DNA of 51,979 bases from Herpetosiphonaceae bacterium (GCA_013538855.1 JABXJS010000047.1:1-51979); one strand, 5' to 3'; shown: positions 23,631 to 32,550, counted from the first letter of the stretch. Notes: generated by a model not told the origin, from the letters alone. A program made the numbers and translations.

Positions 23631-25424
23631 ATGCTACCTCTTTCACGCTCATCGTTTCGTTGGCTGTCGAGTTTGCTCTTAGTCCTCCTGATTGGAATCA
23701 CGTTTATCACGCCGCGCTCAGCGCCATCGGCGCAGGCCCAGTCCACCACTCCGCCGCGCACAGTGTTTGTGCACCTGTTTGAGTGGAAGTGGACCGACAT
23801 CGCCAAAGAGTGCGAAAACTGGCTCGGCCCCAAGGGCTTCGCCGCTGTGCAGGTCTCGCCGCCACAGGAGCACATCCAAGGCTCGCAGTGGTGGACGCGC
23901 TACCAGCCGGTGAGCTACAAGGTCGAGAGCCGCAGCGGCACCCGCGCCGAGTTCGCCAATATGGTCAGCCGCTGCAAAGCCGTGGGCGTTGACATCTATG
24001 TCGATGCGGTCATCAACCATATGACCGGCAACGACGGCAGCGGCACCGGCGTCGCCGGCTCGTCGTACTCGCACTACAACTACCCCGGCACCTACTCCGG
24101 CAACGATTTCCACTACTGCGGACGCAATGGCAACAACGACATCGCCAACTATCAAGATGCGTGGGAAGTGCAGAACTGTGAGCTGGTCAACCTCGCCGAT
24201 CTCAAGACCGACTCCGACTATGTGCGCGGCAAGATCGCCAGCTACATGAACGATCTGGCGAGCATGGGCGTGGCTGGCTTCCGCATCGACGCCGCCAAGC
24301 ACATCTACACCGGCGACATCAATAATATCGTCGGGCGGCTCAACGGCTCACCTTACGTCTTCCAAGAGGTCATCGATCAGGGCGGCGAGCCAATTCACGC
24401 CAGCGACTACTTCCAAAATGGCGATGTGACCGAGTTCAAGTATAGCCAGAAGATCGGCGATACCTTCTTCAACGGTCAGCTCGCGTGGCTGCAAAACTTC
24501 GGCACTCCTTGGGGCATGATGGCCAGCGACAAGGCGGTCGTCTTCACCGATAACCACGACAACCAGCGCGGCCACGGCGGCGGCGGCCACGTGCTCACCT
24601 ACAAAGATGGCGCGCTCTATACCCTCGGCAATGTCTTTATGCTCGCTTGGCCTTATGGCTATCCCAAGGTTATGTCGAGCTATGACTTCTCGAACACCGA
24701 CCAAGGCCCGCCGTCCAGCCCGGTCTACTCTGGCAACACCGCCAACTGCTTCAGCGCCTGGAAGTGCGAGCACCGCTGGCGGCAGATCGCCAACATGGTC
24801 GCCTTCCGCAACTACACCAGCTCGGCCTTCACGGTCAATAACTGGTGGACCAACGGCTACAATCAGATCGCCTTCAGCCGCGGCAGCCTCGGCTTCGTCG
24901 CCATCAATCGCGAGGGCGGCACGCTCAGCCGCACCTTCCAGACCGGCTTGGCCGCCGGCACTTACTGCGATATCATCCACGGCGACTTCAACAACGGCTC
25001 CTGCTCCGGCCCCACCGTCACGGTCAACAGCAGCGGCCAGGCCACGCTCAGCATCGGCAGCATGGACGCGGTGGCCCTCCACGTTGGCGCGAAGGTCTCC
25101 GGCGGCTCCACGCCGACGCCCACGCCCAGCACAGGCATCTCGACCACCTTCAACGAGTACGCCACCACGGTCTGGGGCCAGAATGTCTACGTCGTTGGCA
25201 ACATCGCCGCCCTCGGCAGCTGGAACACCAGCAATGCGATCTTGCTCTCGTCAGCCAACTACCCCACCTGGAGCAAGACGATCAGCCTGCCCGCCAACAC
25301 CGCCGTCGAGTATAAGTACATCAAGAAGGACGGCTCCGGCAATGTGATCTGGGAGAGCGGCGCAAATCGCAGCTTTACCACACCAAGCAGCGGCACCGTC
25401 ACCCGCAACGATAGCTGGAAGTAG
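23631..25424 (+). CDS. Secreted alpha-amylase (GH13) with CBM20 starch-binding domain
   Basis: 597 residues from the ATG at 23631, with GGAG six bases upstream. A signal peptide (1 to about 36) ends Ala-Gln-Ala. The GH13 catalytic part resembles actinobacterial secreted amylases ('VHLFEWKWTDIAKECE' start). Catalytic residues: nucleophile Asp220 (Gly-Phe-Arg-Ile-Asp), acid Glu246 (Val-Phe-Gln-Glu-Val), and Asp310 in 'FTDNHDNQRG', next to a Gly-rich mobile loop. A short Thr-Pro linker leads to CBM20 (about the last 95 residues, 'VYVVGNIAALGSWN'), which binds raw starch. It hydrolyses internal alpha-1,4 bonds outside the cell. The product could be imported and further cut by the MalZ-like enzyme encoded at 37957. 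Confidence 0.96.
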   Translation: MLPLSRSSFRWLSSLLLVLLIGITFITPRSAPSAQAQSTTPPRTVFVHLFEWKWTDIAKECENWLGPKGFAAVQVSPPQEHIQGSQWWTRYQPVSYKVESRSGTRAEFANMVSRCKAVGVDIYVDAVINHMTGNDGSGTGVAGSSYSHYNYPGTYSGNDFHYCGRNGNNDIANYQDAWEVQNCELVNLADLKTDSDYVRGKIASYMNDLASMGVAGFRIDAAKHIYTGDINNIVGRLNGSPYVFQEVIDQGGEPIHASDYFQNGDVTEFKYSQKIGDTFFNGQLAWLQNFGTPWGMMASDKAVVFTDNHDNQRGHGGGGHVLTYKDGALYTLGNVFMLAWPYGYPKVMSSYDFSNTDQGPPSSPVYSGNTANCFSAWKCEHRWRQIANMVAFRNYTSSAFTVNNWWTNGYNQIAFSRGSLGFVAINREGGTLSRTFQTGLAAGTYCDIIHGDFNNGSCSGPTVTVNSSGQATLSIGSMDAVALHVGAKVSGGSTPTPTPSTGISTTFNEYATTVWGQNVYVVGNIAALGSWNTSNAILLSSANYPTWSKTISLPANTAVEYKYIKKDGSGNVIWESGANRSFTTPSSGTVTRNDSWK

Positions 25425-25439
25425 CCGCTTAACCACCAC

Positions 25440-25480
25440 GCGCCGACGTCGCCACAACGACGTCGGCGCATCCTTTTTTA
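25440..25480 (+). terminator. Rho-independent terminator of the amylase gene
   Basis: A perfect 12-bp stem (25440-25451 and 25458-25469), 6-base loop, then ATCCTTTTTT. A second 'gcgcatcttttttaac' occurs at 25553-25568 after a partial repeat of the same flank, suggesting a local duplication of the terminator region. Confidence 0.9.
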
Positions 25481-25569
25481 ACCGCTGGCTGCCGTGAAAG
25501 CAGCGGCCATGCACGGCCTGGCCCACGCCGCGCTGACGCTTAACCACAGCGCTGGCGCATCTTTTTTAA

Positions 25570-26682
25570 CTATGGACCAGCCTGCGGGAAGCAGCGGGCG
25601 ACATCGGCGGCACCCTGGGCGAAGAGCACCGCATGGTTGGCGCGCTCGTAGTCCACAATCCACTCCAGCGACATCAGGCTCTCCGGCGCGATGACGATTG
25701 GCTCGCGCACGCGGTGGGGCATGGCCTCACTCCAGCGCAGCGTCTGGTCGCCGGTCTTGTCGGCGGCGGCGTTGAGCCGCTGGGCCATGTCGGCCATGCG
25801 ATTGTAGACCTTGAGCAGCTTAAACGAGGCGCGATACGAGGCCAGCAGCGCCCAGTCGAGCGTCAGCCACAGCGCCTGCACCAAATCCTGCGGCACGTCC
25901 TCGAGCTTAGTGTCGGCGTCCTCCGGCTCGGCGTCCCACGGCGTCATCATCACCACGACGATCTCAACATCGCCGCCAGCCATCTCGATCACCGGGCCAA
26001 GCGGCGTGTTGGCCAGCACCGCGCCATCCCAGTACTTCGCGCCGTCCACCTCGGTCCACGGGTACACCGCCGGAATGCTCGACGAGGCCAGCAGGTGGTC
26101 GAGGCGAATCTGGTCGATCGGGTTGCCCGCCAGGTCGTGGTTGCAGAAGACCTTGAGCGTGCCGCGCTGCAGGTCGGTGGCGGTCAGCAGCAGCGACGGC
26201 GACTGCGGCGAGTTGATGCGCGCGAAGTTCATCCACGGCGCAAGCGTGTGCCGCCAGGGCGTGGTGTCCAGCAGGCTGCGGAACGGGCGGCCCTTGAACA
26301 CGTCGCGCAGCCGCTCCACAAACGAGCGCGGGTTGAGATCGGACTTGGGCAGGTCGATGCTCTCCGCGCCGCCGTGGTCGTCGGAGGTGAGGATGCTGCG
26401 CAGCATAAAGCGCATCAGCGGGCGGCTCAGCGGCGGCAGGTCCTGCGACAGCGTGTGCACGCTCTCGGTGTGCATCGCCAGCCAGCGCTCTTTCAGCTCG
26501 GCGATGGGCATGCCCGAGGCCAGCGCGGCGGCGTTGATCGCGCCAATCGAGGTGCCCGCGATGATGTCTGGCCCGACGCCATCCTGCATCCAGCCGCTCT
26601 GGATCAGCGCCTCGATCACGCCGATATGGTACGCGCCGCGCCCGCCGCCGCCTGACAGCACAAGGGCTTTCTTCGGTGCCAT
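25570..26682 (-). CDS. Patatin-like phospholipase
   Basis: 370 residues from the ATG at 26682 (AAGGAG eight bases upstream); the open frame extends further without a site. The Gly-rich oxyanion loop is Gly-Gly-Gly-Gly-Arg-Gly-Ala-Tyr (11-18), the nucleophile is Ser45 in Gly-Thr-Ser-Ile-Gly, and the dyad Asp lies in Tyr-Trp-Asp-Gly-Ala-Val. Family members are lipid acyl hydrolases. There is no signal peptide. Bacterial patatins occur as housekeeping lipases, secreted toxins (ExoU) or CBASS effectors; no nucleotide cyclase or other defence gene is adjacent, so a housekeeping role is more likely. Confidence 0.94.
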   Translation of the reverse strand: MAPKKALVLSGGGGRGAYHIGVIEALIQSGWMQDGVGPDIIAGTSIGAINAAALASGMPIAELKERWLAMHTESVHTLSQDLPPLSRPLMRFMLRSILTSDDHGGAESIDLPKSDLNPRSFVERLRDVFKGRPFRSLLDTTPWRHTLAPWMNFARINSPQSPSLLLTATDLQRGTLKVFCNHDLAGNPIDQIRLDHLLASSSIPAVYPWTEVDGAKYWDGAVLANTPLGPVIEMAGGDVEIVVVMMTPWDAEPEDADTKLEDVPQDLVQALWLTLDWALLASYRASFKLLKVYNRMADMAQRLNAAADKTGDQTLRWSEAMPHRVREPIVIAPESLMSLEWIVDYERANHAVLFAQGAADVARCFPQAGP

Positions 26683-26722
26683 GGTTGTCTCCTTGGATGA
26701 GTTCGTGAAAAGCGATGCCTCG

Positions 26723-26790
26723 ATTGTAGCATCAGCCGCCAGCCGCCCCAAGCAGCAAATATTAAAAATAGCTGCCAAAGCTGCTACAAT
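26723..26790. promoter_or_regulatory. Divergent extended -10 promoters (patatin and toxin-antitoxin genes)
   Basis: TGCTACAAT occurs on the minus strand (26731-26723), 41 bp before the patatin start, and on the plus strand (26782-26790), 45 bp before the DUF433 gene. The plus promoter also has TTAAAA (26762-26767) at a 17-bp spacing. Confidence 0.6.
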
Positions 26791-26834
26791 ACGGGGACTG
26801 CGGCGCTGCCGCGCTTTCAGAACGGAGCCGACCT

Positions 26835-27065
26835 ATGACCAAACCCTACGCCCAGCGCATTACGCTCGAGCCAGGCAAGCGTAGCGGGCACCCGTGCATC
26901 CGCGGCCTGCGCATCACCGTCTATGATGTGCTTGGCTACCTCGCTGCTGGCATGAGCATCGAAGAGATCCTCGATGACTTCCCGATGCTCACCAGCGAAG
27001 ATATTCTCGCCTGCTTGAGCTTCGCCGCCGACCGCGAGCGCCAGCCAATGCTTGTGGCCGCATGA
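26835..27065 (+). CDS. DUF433-family antitoxin
   Basis: 76 residues. DUF433 features are clear: 'SGHPCIRGLRITVYDVLGYLAAGMSIEEILDDFP' composition (Gly-x-Pro-x-Ile-x-Gly-x-Arg-Ile-x-Val), then the second helix-turn-helix 'LTSEDILACLSFAADRE'. DUF433 proteins are winged/homeodomain-like DNA binders that serve as antitoxins (VapB-like) for PIN-type nucleases. It overlaps the next gene by four bases (ATGA), the usual order antitoxin then toxin. Confidence 0.93.
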   Translation: MTKPYAQRITLEPGKRSGHPCIRGLRITVYDVLGYLAAGMSIEEILDDFPMLTSEDILACLSFAADRERQPMLVAA

Positions 27066-27415
27066 CGCTGCTCTTCGATCAAAATTGCTCGCCCAAGCTC
27101 GTCGTGCGGCTAAGCGATCTCGCTCCCAACAGCACGCAGGTTGCCCTGGTCGGCCTTGATCGCGCCGACGACCGCACGGTCTGGGACTACGCGCTCCAGG
27201 CCCAGCTCATCATCGTGACAAAAGATACCGACTTTAATGACTTGAGCGTGATCATGGGCACGCCGCCCAAGGTCATCTGGCTGCAGACCGGCAACTGCAC
27301 GACCGCCAGCATCGAGCAGCTGCTGCGCACCCACTGGCCAGCGATTCAAGCGTTTGCCGCCGATCCCGCCGCCGCCCTCTTGACGGTCATAGGCGATCCA
27401 GCGGCCATCCGCTAG
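27062..27415 (+). CDS. PIN-like (DUF5615/VapC-type) toxin
   Basis: 117 residues starting 'LLFDQNCSPKLV', where the first Asp and the following Asn-Cys-Ser-Pro mark the DUF5615 branch of PIN-like nucleases. Additional acidic residues are in Asp-x-x-Val-Trp-Asp-Tyr-Ala and Val-Thr-Lys-Asp-Thr-Asp-Phe, the metal-binding centre. Expected activity: Mg-dependent RNase restrained by the DUF433 partner. It has no separate ribosome site and is coupled through ATGA. Confidence 0.92.
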   Translation: MTLLFDQNCSPKLVVRLSDLAPNSTQVALVGLDRADDRTVWDYALQAQLIIVTKDTDFNDLSVIMGTPPKVIWLQTGNCTTASIEQLLRTHWPAIQAFAADPAAALLTVIGDPAAIR

Positions 27416-27499
27416 CCCCCACCCCGCGTTTAGCCCGCCTTTGGGAGTACAATGTTAACGCCGCACCAGCACGCAGCGGCGCGCATCCGCCATGGCTTC

Positions 27500-27711
27500 G
27501 GCGGCGCTAGCGGCCACCAGCGTTGTTTTTGATCACGATTCATTGCTGCGCAGGCGCAGGCCCGCGCGGCGTGGGTGTACGCTCGTGGCGTTGGCACCAG
27601 CGCACGGCGGCGCTAGCGGCCACCAGCGTTGTGGATTAATAAAGATGCGTCGGTGCGCAGTCGCAGGCCCGCACGGCGTGGGCCAGGCTGCGCATACACG
27701 CTCGTGACGGC
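27500..27711. repeat. Two tandem copies of a 106-bp intergenic repeat
   Basis: Copies start at 27500 and 27606. Each begins with 27 identical bases ('ggcggcgctagcggccacca' and onward), and each later carries 'cgcaggcccg' plus 'cggcgtggg'. Middle parts have diverged. No gene is supported between 27416 and 27796. Confidence 0.75.
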
Positions 27712-27796
27712 GGCCTGCAGCTGGCGTGGCCCAGCCCACGGCGGCATGGTGCGGAGTTGCACCCAGTGGCTTAATCTACCTGAAAGGACTGTATGC

Positions 27797-28576
27797 ATGA
27801 GTGAGGCAAATCTGGCACCACGACGACGAATTCTGGTTGTGATGGCCCACCCCGACGACGCCGAGTTTATGTGCGGCGGCACGCTGGCACGCTGGGCGCG
27901 CGAGGGCCACAGCATCCACTACTGCCTGTGCACCGATGGCAACCACGGCTCCAGCGACCCCGATATGACGCCCACCAAGCTCGCCGAGATACGCAAGGTC
28001 GAGCAGCGCGCCGCCTGCGCCCACTTCAACTGCGACGATGTGACCTTCCTCGGCTACGACGACTCCGAGCTAGAGCCAACCCTGGATGTGCGCCGCGATA
28101 TCACCCGCGCCATCCGCCGCATCCGCCCGCACGTGATCGTGTGCCAGGACCCAACGATGCGCTGGACCGACACCTACGTCAACCACCCCGACCACCGCGC
28201 CGCTGGCGAGGCCACGCTGGCCGCCGTGATGCCCGCCGCCTCCACCCGCCTGATCTTCCCCGAGCTGCTGGTCGAGAACCTGGAGCCGTACAAGGTCAGC
28301 GAGGTCTATCTGATGGGCACCAACCACGCCGATACCTGGATCGCCCTGGACGAGGCCGATGTGCGCACCAAGATCGCCGCCCTGCTGGAGCACAAGAGCC
28401 AGCTCGGCGACTGGCACCCCGAGGAGCGCATGCTGGCCTGGGCCAAGGAGGGCGGCGAGCGCGCCCGCGCCGCTGGCGTCGCTGCCGAGTACGCCGAGGG
28501 CTTCAAGCATATTCGCCTGCTCAACATCGAGGAGACGCTGGCGCAGGAGGCCGAGGCCCACGCCATGGAGAACTAG
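27797..28576 (+). CDS. PIG-L/LmbE-family deacetylase
   Basis: 260 residues from the ATG at 27797 (GAAAGG nine bases upstream; the frame is open further back into the repeat region). The zinc motif is Ala-His-Pro-Asp-Asp-Ala-Glu (residues 17-23), with the distal ligand His in Asn-His-Pro-Asp-His-Arg. LmbE-type enzymes remove N-acetyl groups from GlcNAc conjugates such as GlcNAc-inositol or GlcNAc-malate in mycothiol and bacillithiol synthesis, and from other amino sugars. No thiol-synthesis genes are adjacent, so the substrate is open. A terminator-like hairpin follows. Confidence 0.93.
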   Translation: MSEANLAPRRRILVVMAHPDDAEFMCGGTLARWAREGHSIHYCLCTDGNHGSSDPDMTPTKLAEIRKVEQRAACAHFNCDDVTFLGYDDSELEPTLDVRRDITRAIRRIRPHVIVCQDPTMRWTDTYVNHPDHRAAGEATLAAVMPAASTRLIFPELLVENLEPYKVSEVYLMGTNHADTWIALDEADVRTKIAALLEHKSQLGDWHPEERMLAWAKEGGERARAAGVAAEYAEGFKHIRLLNIEETLAQEAEAHAMEN

Positions 28577-28587
28577 GCCCGCACCAT

Positions 28588-28624
28588 CAGGCCGACCACT
28601 AGCTCATAGCTGCTGGTCGGCCTG
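28588..28624 (+). terminator. Hairpin terminator after the PIG-L gene
   Basis: An 11-bp perfect stem (28588-28598 and 28614-28624) with a 15-base loop and a weak CTGCTTT tail, just after the stop. It lies between convergent genes. Confidence 0.65.
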
Positions 28625-28811
28625 CTGCTTTAACCACCGCGCTGCTCAATCGCACGGTCCACCCAGCGGGTACCCGACCGGGCTGCGCCAGCCACGCGCC
28701 ACGCCATCAGCGGGCGGGTTGGCAACCACGCCGCCGCCTGCCCGCACCCGCCGCGCCCAACCACGGCGCTGGTTTTCAGCATCCACACGTAGTAGCGTGA
28801 GCCACTGCGAC

Positions 28812-29660
28812 TTACGGCTGTAGCTCGCTGCCGTAGCCGGGCCAGGGCGGCGGCGCGGCATCGTGGTCATCGATCTCCCAGGCGTGCCGCCAGAGCGAGC
28901 TAGCCCCATCGACGCGCAGGGTCGCCCCGCTGATGTAGCTGGCGGCAGGCGAGAGCAGGAACACCACGGCGGCGGCGACCTCGCCCTCGCTGCCCATGCG
29001 CTTGGCCGGCAGATACTGCACCATCTGGTCGATCAGCGGACGCATGGCCTCGCCGTACTGATCAAGGCCGCTGGAGTGGATCAGGCCCGGCGCAACCGCG
29101 TTGACACGCACGCCGGAGCGCGCCCACTCCACCGCCAGCGTCTGCGTGAGGTTGACCACGCCAGCGCGCGCCGCGCCCGAGTGGGCCATGCCCGGAAAGC
29201 CGCGCCACATCTCCGAGACGATGTTGACGACTGCGCCGCCGTGCTGGCTCAGCGAGCAGTTGTAGGCCTCGCGGCACATCAAGAACGTGCCGGTGAGGTT
29301 GGTCTCGACCACCGCGTGCCAGCCGTTGCGCGAGATATGCTCGGCCGGGCTAAGGAACTGCCCGCCGGCGTTGTTGACCAGGCCGTCGATGCGCGGGCGC
29401 TGCTCTAGCACCGTCGCGAATAAATCTTTGACCTGCGCCTCGTCGCGGATATTGCACACATGCACGAGGCTGCGCCCGCCGGCGGCGCTGATCTCGGCGT
29501 GGACGGCGAGCAGGTGCTCCTCTTTGCGCGCGGCCAGCACCACAAACGCGCCCAGCGCCGCCAGCTCGCGGGCGATCGCGCGCCCAATGCCTGTGCCGCC
29601 GCCAGTGACAATGATCGTCTGGTCGGCGAACAGATCGGCCCGGAAAATCGAATCGGCCAT
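28812..29660 (-). CDS. SDR oxidoreductase resembling trans-2-enoyl-CoA reductase (PECR-like)
   Basis: 282 residues. NAD(P)-binding Thr-Gly-Gly-Gly-Thr-Gly-Ile-Gly (19-26) and Asn-Asn-Ala-Gly are classical. The usual Tyr-x3-Lys is replaced: the active-site segment reads 'MAHSGAARAGVVNLTQTLA', as remembered for peroxisomal trans-2-enoyl-CoA reductases (PECR), which also share the downstream 'PAKRMG', 'FLLSPAASYISG' and the end pattern Leu-x-x-His-x-x-Glu-x-x-Asp-His-Asp. Predicted role: NADPH reduction of 2-enoyl-CoA in fatty acid metabolism. The PECR match is from memory of the family. It sits alone on the minus strand downstream of the lipoprotein gene. Confidence 0.9.
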   Translation of the reverse strand: MADSIFRADLFADQTIIVTGGGTGIGRAIARELAALGAFVVLAARKEEHLLAVHAEISAAGGRSLVHVCNIRDEAQVKDLFATVLEQRPRIDGLVNNAGGQFLSPAEHISRNGWHAVVETNLTGTFLMCREAYNCSLSQHGGAVVNIVSEMWRGFPGMAHSGAARAGVVNLTQTLAVEWARSGVRVNAVAPGLIHSSGLDQYGEAMRPLIDQMVQYLPAKRMGSEGEVAAAVVFLLSPAASYISGATLRVDGASSLWRHAWEIDDHDAAPPPWPGYGSELQP

Positions 29661-29703
29661 GAAGTGCCTCCTTGATCAGAGAGAGATCGACGGAGGCATT
29701 GTA

Positions 29704-31203
29704 CTATGGCCGCCAGCTGCCGTTGGTGCCAGGTGCATAGCCTAGCTCCTGGCCGGAGCTGTCGCGAATCACCTTGTAGCCGCCGGTCAGATCAAGCAGC
29801 AGATTACCCTGCGGCGACAGATCCAGACCGAGAATGTTGTTGCCAGGATAGTCGCCGATCTGCTGCGGCTGCTCCAGCGTGCGCCCGTCGGCGCTGAGCA
29901 GGTAGCGCCACAGCGTCACGCCGACGCTCGGCCGCAGCAGCGCCACGATCAGCGCGCCGCCGTCGCGCTCCCAGACCGCCGCCTTGAACTCGCTGCCAGC
30001 CTCAGCCGGGATACTCTGAAGCAGCGTGGCGTCGGCGGCGTAGAGGTGGAGCTTGGTGCTCGTGAGCAGCACTTGCTGCTGGTCGGGGGCGGGCACGAGC
30101 GCGGCGGTGTAGGCGTAGGCGCTGATATCGGAGCTGTCGATGCTGCTGACGCTGCCCGACTGCACAGCAACCGCCTGGACCCGGCCAGGGCCGAAGACGC
30201 GCCGCGTGTAGACCGTCTGGTCATCAAGGCTCCAGCCAACAGGCTCGTGGTGCTCGTTGGCGATCTGCGTGACACTGCCGTCGCTGGCATCAACGACAAA
30301 CAGGCCCGTGCGGCCAGCGAGCGTGCCGTTGAGCGCGATCTGCGCGCCAGAGTGCGACCAGACAATGCTGGCGTCTGTGTTGGCGTTGGTGATCGTCACA
30401 AGCGGCTGCGCGGTTGCGGCGGCCACGTCCCAGCTGGCCAGCGTGGCAGCGTCAGTGCTGGCGAAGCCAGCGCTGAGCGTCAGCAGCAGCCGCTCAGCGC
30501 TTGGCGACCAGCTAGCGTAGATGATGCTGCTCGCCGTGGCCGGCTGCGGGAAGTGCCAGGTGCCGCTGTCTGTGTCGAGCACGCTGGTGCTCCAGCGCTC
30601 GCTGGGGCCAAGCACCTCGCAGAGCACGGCCAGATAGCGCCCATCTGGCGACCACGCCCCAAGCGGAGCCAGGCTGCCGCCAGGATGGTTGCAGCGCTCC
30701 AGGCGCGCCAGATCGGCGATCACATCGGCCAGGATGGTGCCGCGCTCGTCGGTGAGCCACAGCTTGCGCTCCATGGAGGGATCGCGAACGAGCAGGCGAT
30801 CCTGCTGGCGGTCGGCGAGCGCCTGCACAAGCTCGGGGCCGGCGGCCGCCTGCGTAAACGTCAGCTCCACAGCATCAGGCGTGTGGGCAATCGTCGCGAC
30901 AGGCTGCGGCGTCAGCTCCAGCGGCGGGACGGCCGTTGGTACGGCGGTGGGCGGCGCGGTGGGCTGCGGCGGGGCGGTAGGATAGGCGGCGGGGCTTGGC
31001 GCGGGGGCTTGGGTGGCTGGCGGCGCGGCGGGAGTGGCTGTGGCTTGGGCGGCGGATGCGGACGTGGGCGCGCTGGTTGGCTGAGCGGGCTGAGCCTGGG
31101 CGGCGGATGCGGACGTGGGCGGCGTGGTCGCGGCGTTTTCGGCGATGCCACAGCCGCCAAGCGCCACAAGCAGCGCCAGCCCGATCAGGCGACGAAACAA
31201 CAC
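29704..31203 (-). CDS. Lipoprotein with TolB/WD-like beta-propeller
   Basis: 499 residues from a GTG at 31203 with GAGGAGG upstream. The lipobox Leu-Gly-Gly-Cys puts the lipid anchor at Cys18. A low-complexity Ala/Pro/Thr/Ser/Gln linker (about 20-105), containing the duplicated unit 'PTSASAAQA', lifts a propeller of TolB/DPP-IV-like repeats off the membrane ('AWSPDGRYLAVL', 'SWSPSAERLLLTLS', 'VWSHSGAQIALNG', 'GWSLDDQTVYTR'). Such proteins bind partners or ligands at the cell surface; no enzyme motif is seen. An extended -10-like TGCTACAGT lies at 31251-31243. Confidence 0.88.
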   Translation of the reverse strand: MLFRRLIGLALLVALGGCGIAENAATTPPTSASAAQAQPAQPTSAPTSASAAQATATPAAPPATQAPAPSPAAYPTAPPQPTAPPTAVPTAVPPLELTPQPVATIAHTPDAVELTFTQAAAGPELVQALADRQQDRLLVRDPSMERKLWLTDERGTILADVIADLARLERCNHPGGSLAPLGAWSPDGRYLAVLCEVLGPSERWSTSVLDTDSGTWHFPQPATASSIIYASWSPSAERLLLTLSAGFASTDAATLASWDVAAATAQPLVTITNANTDASIVWSHSGAQIALNGTLAGRTGLFVVDASDGSVTQIANEHHEPVGWSLDDQTVYTRRVFGPGRVQAVAVQSGSVSSIDSSDISAYAYTAALVPAPDQQQVLLTSTKLHLYAADATLLQSIPAEAGSEFKAAVWERDGGALIVALLRPSVGVTLWRYLLSADGRTLEQPQQIGDYPGNNILGLDLSPQGNLLLDLTGGYKVIRDSSGQELGYAPGTNGSWRP

Positions 31204-31617
31204 AGGGAGCCTCCTCTATTCTTCAAAAACGCACTAGGCCCCACTGTAGCAGCCGCGCTGCGCGGCGGCAATGACACAGCGCTGAAAGGCAGGCTCACTG
31301 TGCTAGGCGGCTGGCACGCCCTGGCAGCACCGCACACAGCATGCGCAATACACGGCCAAACACCAGCATGGCTGTCGTTTGCCGCCATTGCACCGTAGCC
31401 GACATCACGGCCCCGCCGAACCGTCGCACCCTGCGGCGCAGCGGTCAAAGCGGCTAGCCAGCGCTGCAACACGCACCGTCAAGCTGTTTTTGCCACCACC
31501 ACACCGCTGTAAAGGAGACAAAACCCCACAGTGGCGGCTGGTGACAAGCATGGCGGGACTGGCGCTACCCGTGTGCAGCTCGGCGCTGTGTAATTGCGCA
31601 GGCTGACATTGGCGGCG
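31204..31617. other. Intergenic region without a supported gene
   Basis: About 410 bp. Apart from the possible minus-strand promoter at 31243-31251, I see only degenerate GC-rich sequence with short GGCGGCGCTAG-like elements (31610-31620) similar to the 27500 repeat. Confidence 0.35.
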
Positions 31618-32085
31618 CTAGGGCGCAGCGTGCTGCGTGGCCAACTCGGCGCAGAGCAGCTCGGCGGGCAGGATGCGGCTGTGGCCCTGCCAGTCGGCGG
31701 CGGCGCTGGTGCGCGTGTCACAGAAGATCTCGAGGCCGTTGCCATCGGGATCGCTGAAGTAGATCGCCCAGCTGATGCGCTGATCAACCAGCGTCACGCC
31801 GATGTTGGCCGCGCTGAGCGCCGCATAGGCCCGCGCCAGCTCGATCTTGGAGGGCACCTCGAAGGCGATATGGTAGAGGCCCACGCCAAACTGGTTGGCG
31901 GCTGGCGCGAGCGGCCCCACGCTCTGCAGCGCTAGCTCGTGGTGCGGCGCGCCAGCCGAGAGAAAGGCGTAGTGATCGCCGATGCGCTCGACCTCGCGCA
32001 GGTTCAAAAAGCGCGTGTAGAAGGCGACCGACCGCTGCAGATCGCGCACCTTGAGGTGCACATGGCCTAGCTGGGTTGTATACAT
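31618..32085 (-). CDS. VOC-family protein (glyoxalase/extradiol dioxygenase-like)
   Basis: 155 residues from the ATG at 32085 with AAGGAG nine bases upstream. It shows the paired beta-alpha-beta-beta-beta units of the vicinal oxygen chelate fold: 'LGHVHLKVRDLQRSVAFYT' with a metal-ligand His in the first half, and 'YHIAFEV' plus 'FSDPDGNGLEIF' with His and Glu ligands in the second. This set resembles catechol 2,3-dioxygenase-like proteins. The substrate cannot be named and no aromatic pathway genes are nearby. Confidence 0.9.
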   Translation of the reverse strand: MYTTQLGHVHLKVRDLQRSVAFYTRFLNLREVERIGDHYAFLSAGAPHHELALQSVGPLAPAANQFGVGLYHIAFEVPSKIELARAYAALSAANIGVTLVDQRISWAIYFSDPDGNGLEIFCDTRTSAAADWQGHSRILPAELLCAELATQHAAP

Positions 32086-32514
32086 TGCTCCGCTCCTTTG
32101 CTGATAACGCCCCCAGCATAGCCTGCCGCCGTCCCTGCGCCCATCCGCCGCGCTGTCCTCACCTGCAAGCTGCGGACAAGGATTACCCCACCACAATCAA
32201 GCGCTCAGCGCAGCGCTGATCATCAGCGGCGGCAAATGGCACGAGCGCAACCTATGCCGCCGCTGCACGCACCACTGCGGCTATGCACCGCCATGCGCGC
32301 TCACGCTGCGGCGCTGGATGTTCAAAACCAGCAGCGCACAGGTGCACAGATTTTTGAGAAAAGCGCGTCGGTGGATGGGCTGAGGCAGGCGTGCTTGCCG
32401 CTGCGCTGCTGCTGGCCCGCACGCTCAAGGCGCGTCGCCTGGGTGGCGCAGCCCCGCCGACACCCGGTGCGATGGCGAGAGCAGTGGGCTAGCCTGCCTA
32501 GGGGCCAAGCGGGG
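32086..32514. repeat. Intergenic region with a dispersed repeat copy
   Basis: No supported gene. 32213-32238 ('gcgctgatcatcag' then 'cggcggcaaatggc') closely matches the unit repeated at 41516-41540 and 41642-41667, and more loosely 44285-44305. This suggests a dispersed intergenic family. Confidence 0.5.
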
Positions 32515-32544
32515 CGCGCTGGCGGATGGGCATCCGCCAGCGCG
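32515..32544 (-). terminator. Hairpin downstream of bcp
   Basis: A perfect 13-bp stem (32515-32527 and 32532-32544) with the loop GGGC, seven bases beyond the bcp stop. No U-run follows, so intrinsic termination strength is uncertain. Confidence 0.65.
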
Positions 32545-32550
32545 GGGGAG

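Noticed and set aside
25570-26682. Patatin as an anti-phage (CBASS-type) effector
   Set aside because: No cyclase, ubiquitin-like or sensor gene is adjacent; the neighbour is an ordinary amylase and a divergently transcribed toxin-antitoxin pair.
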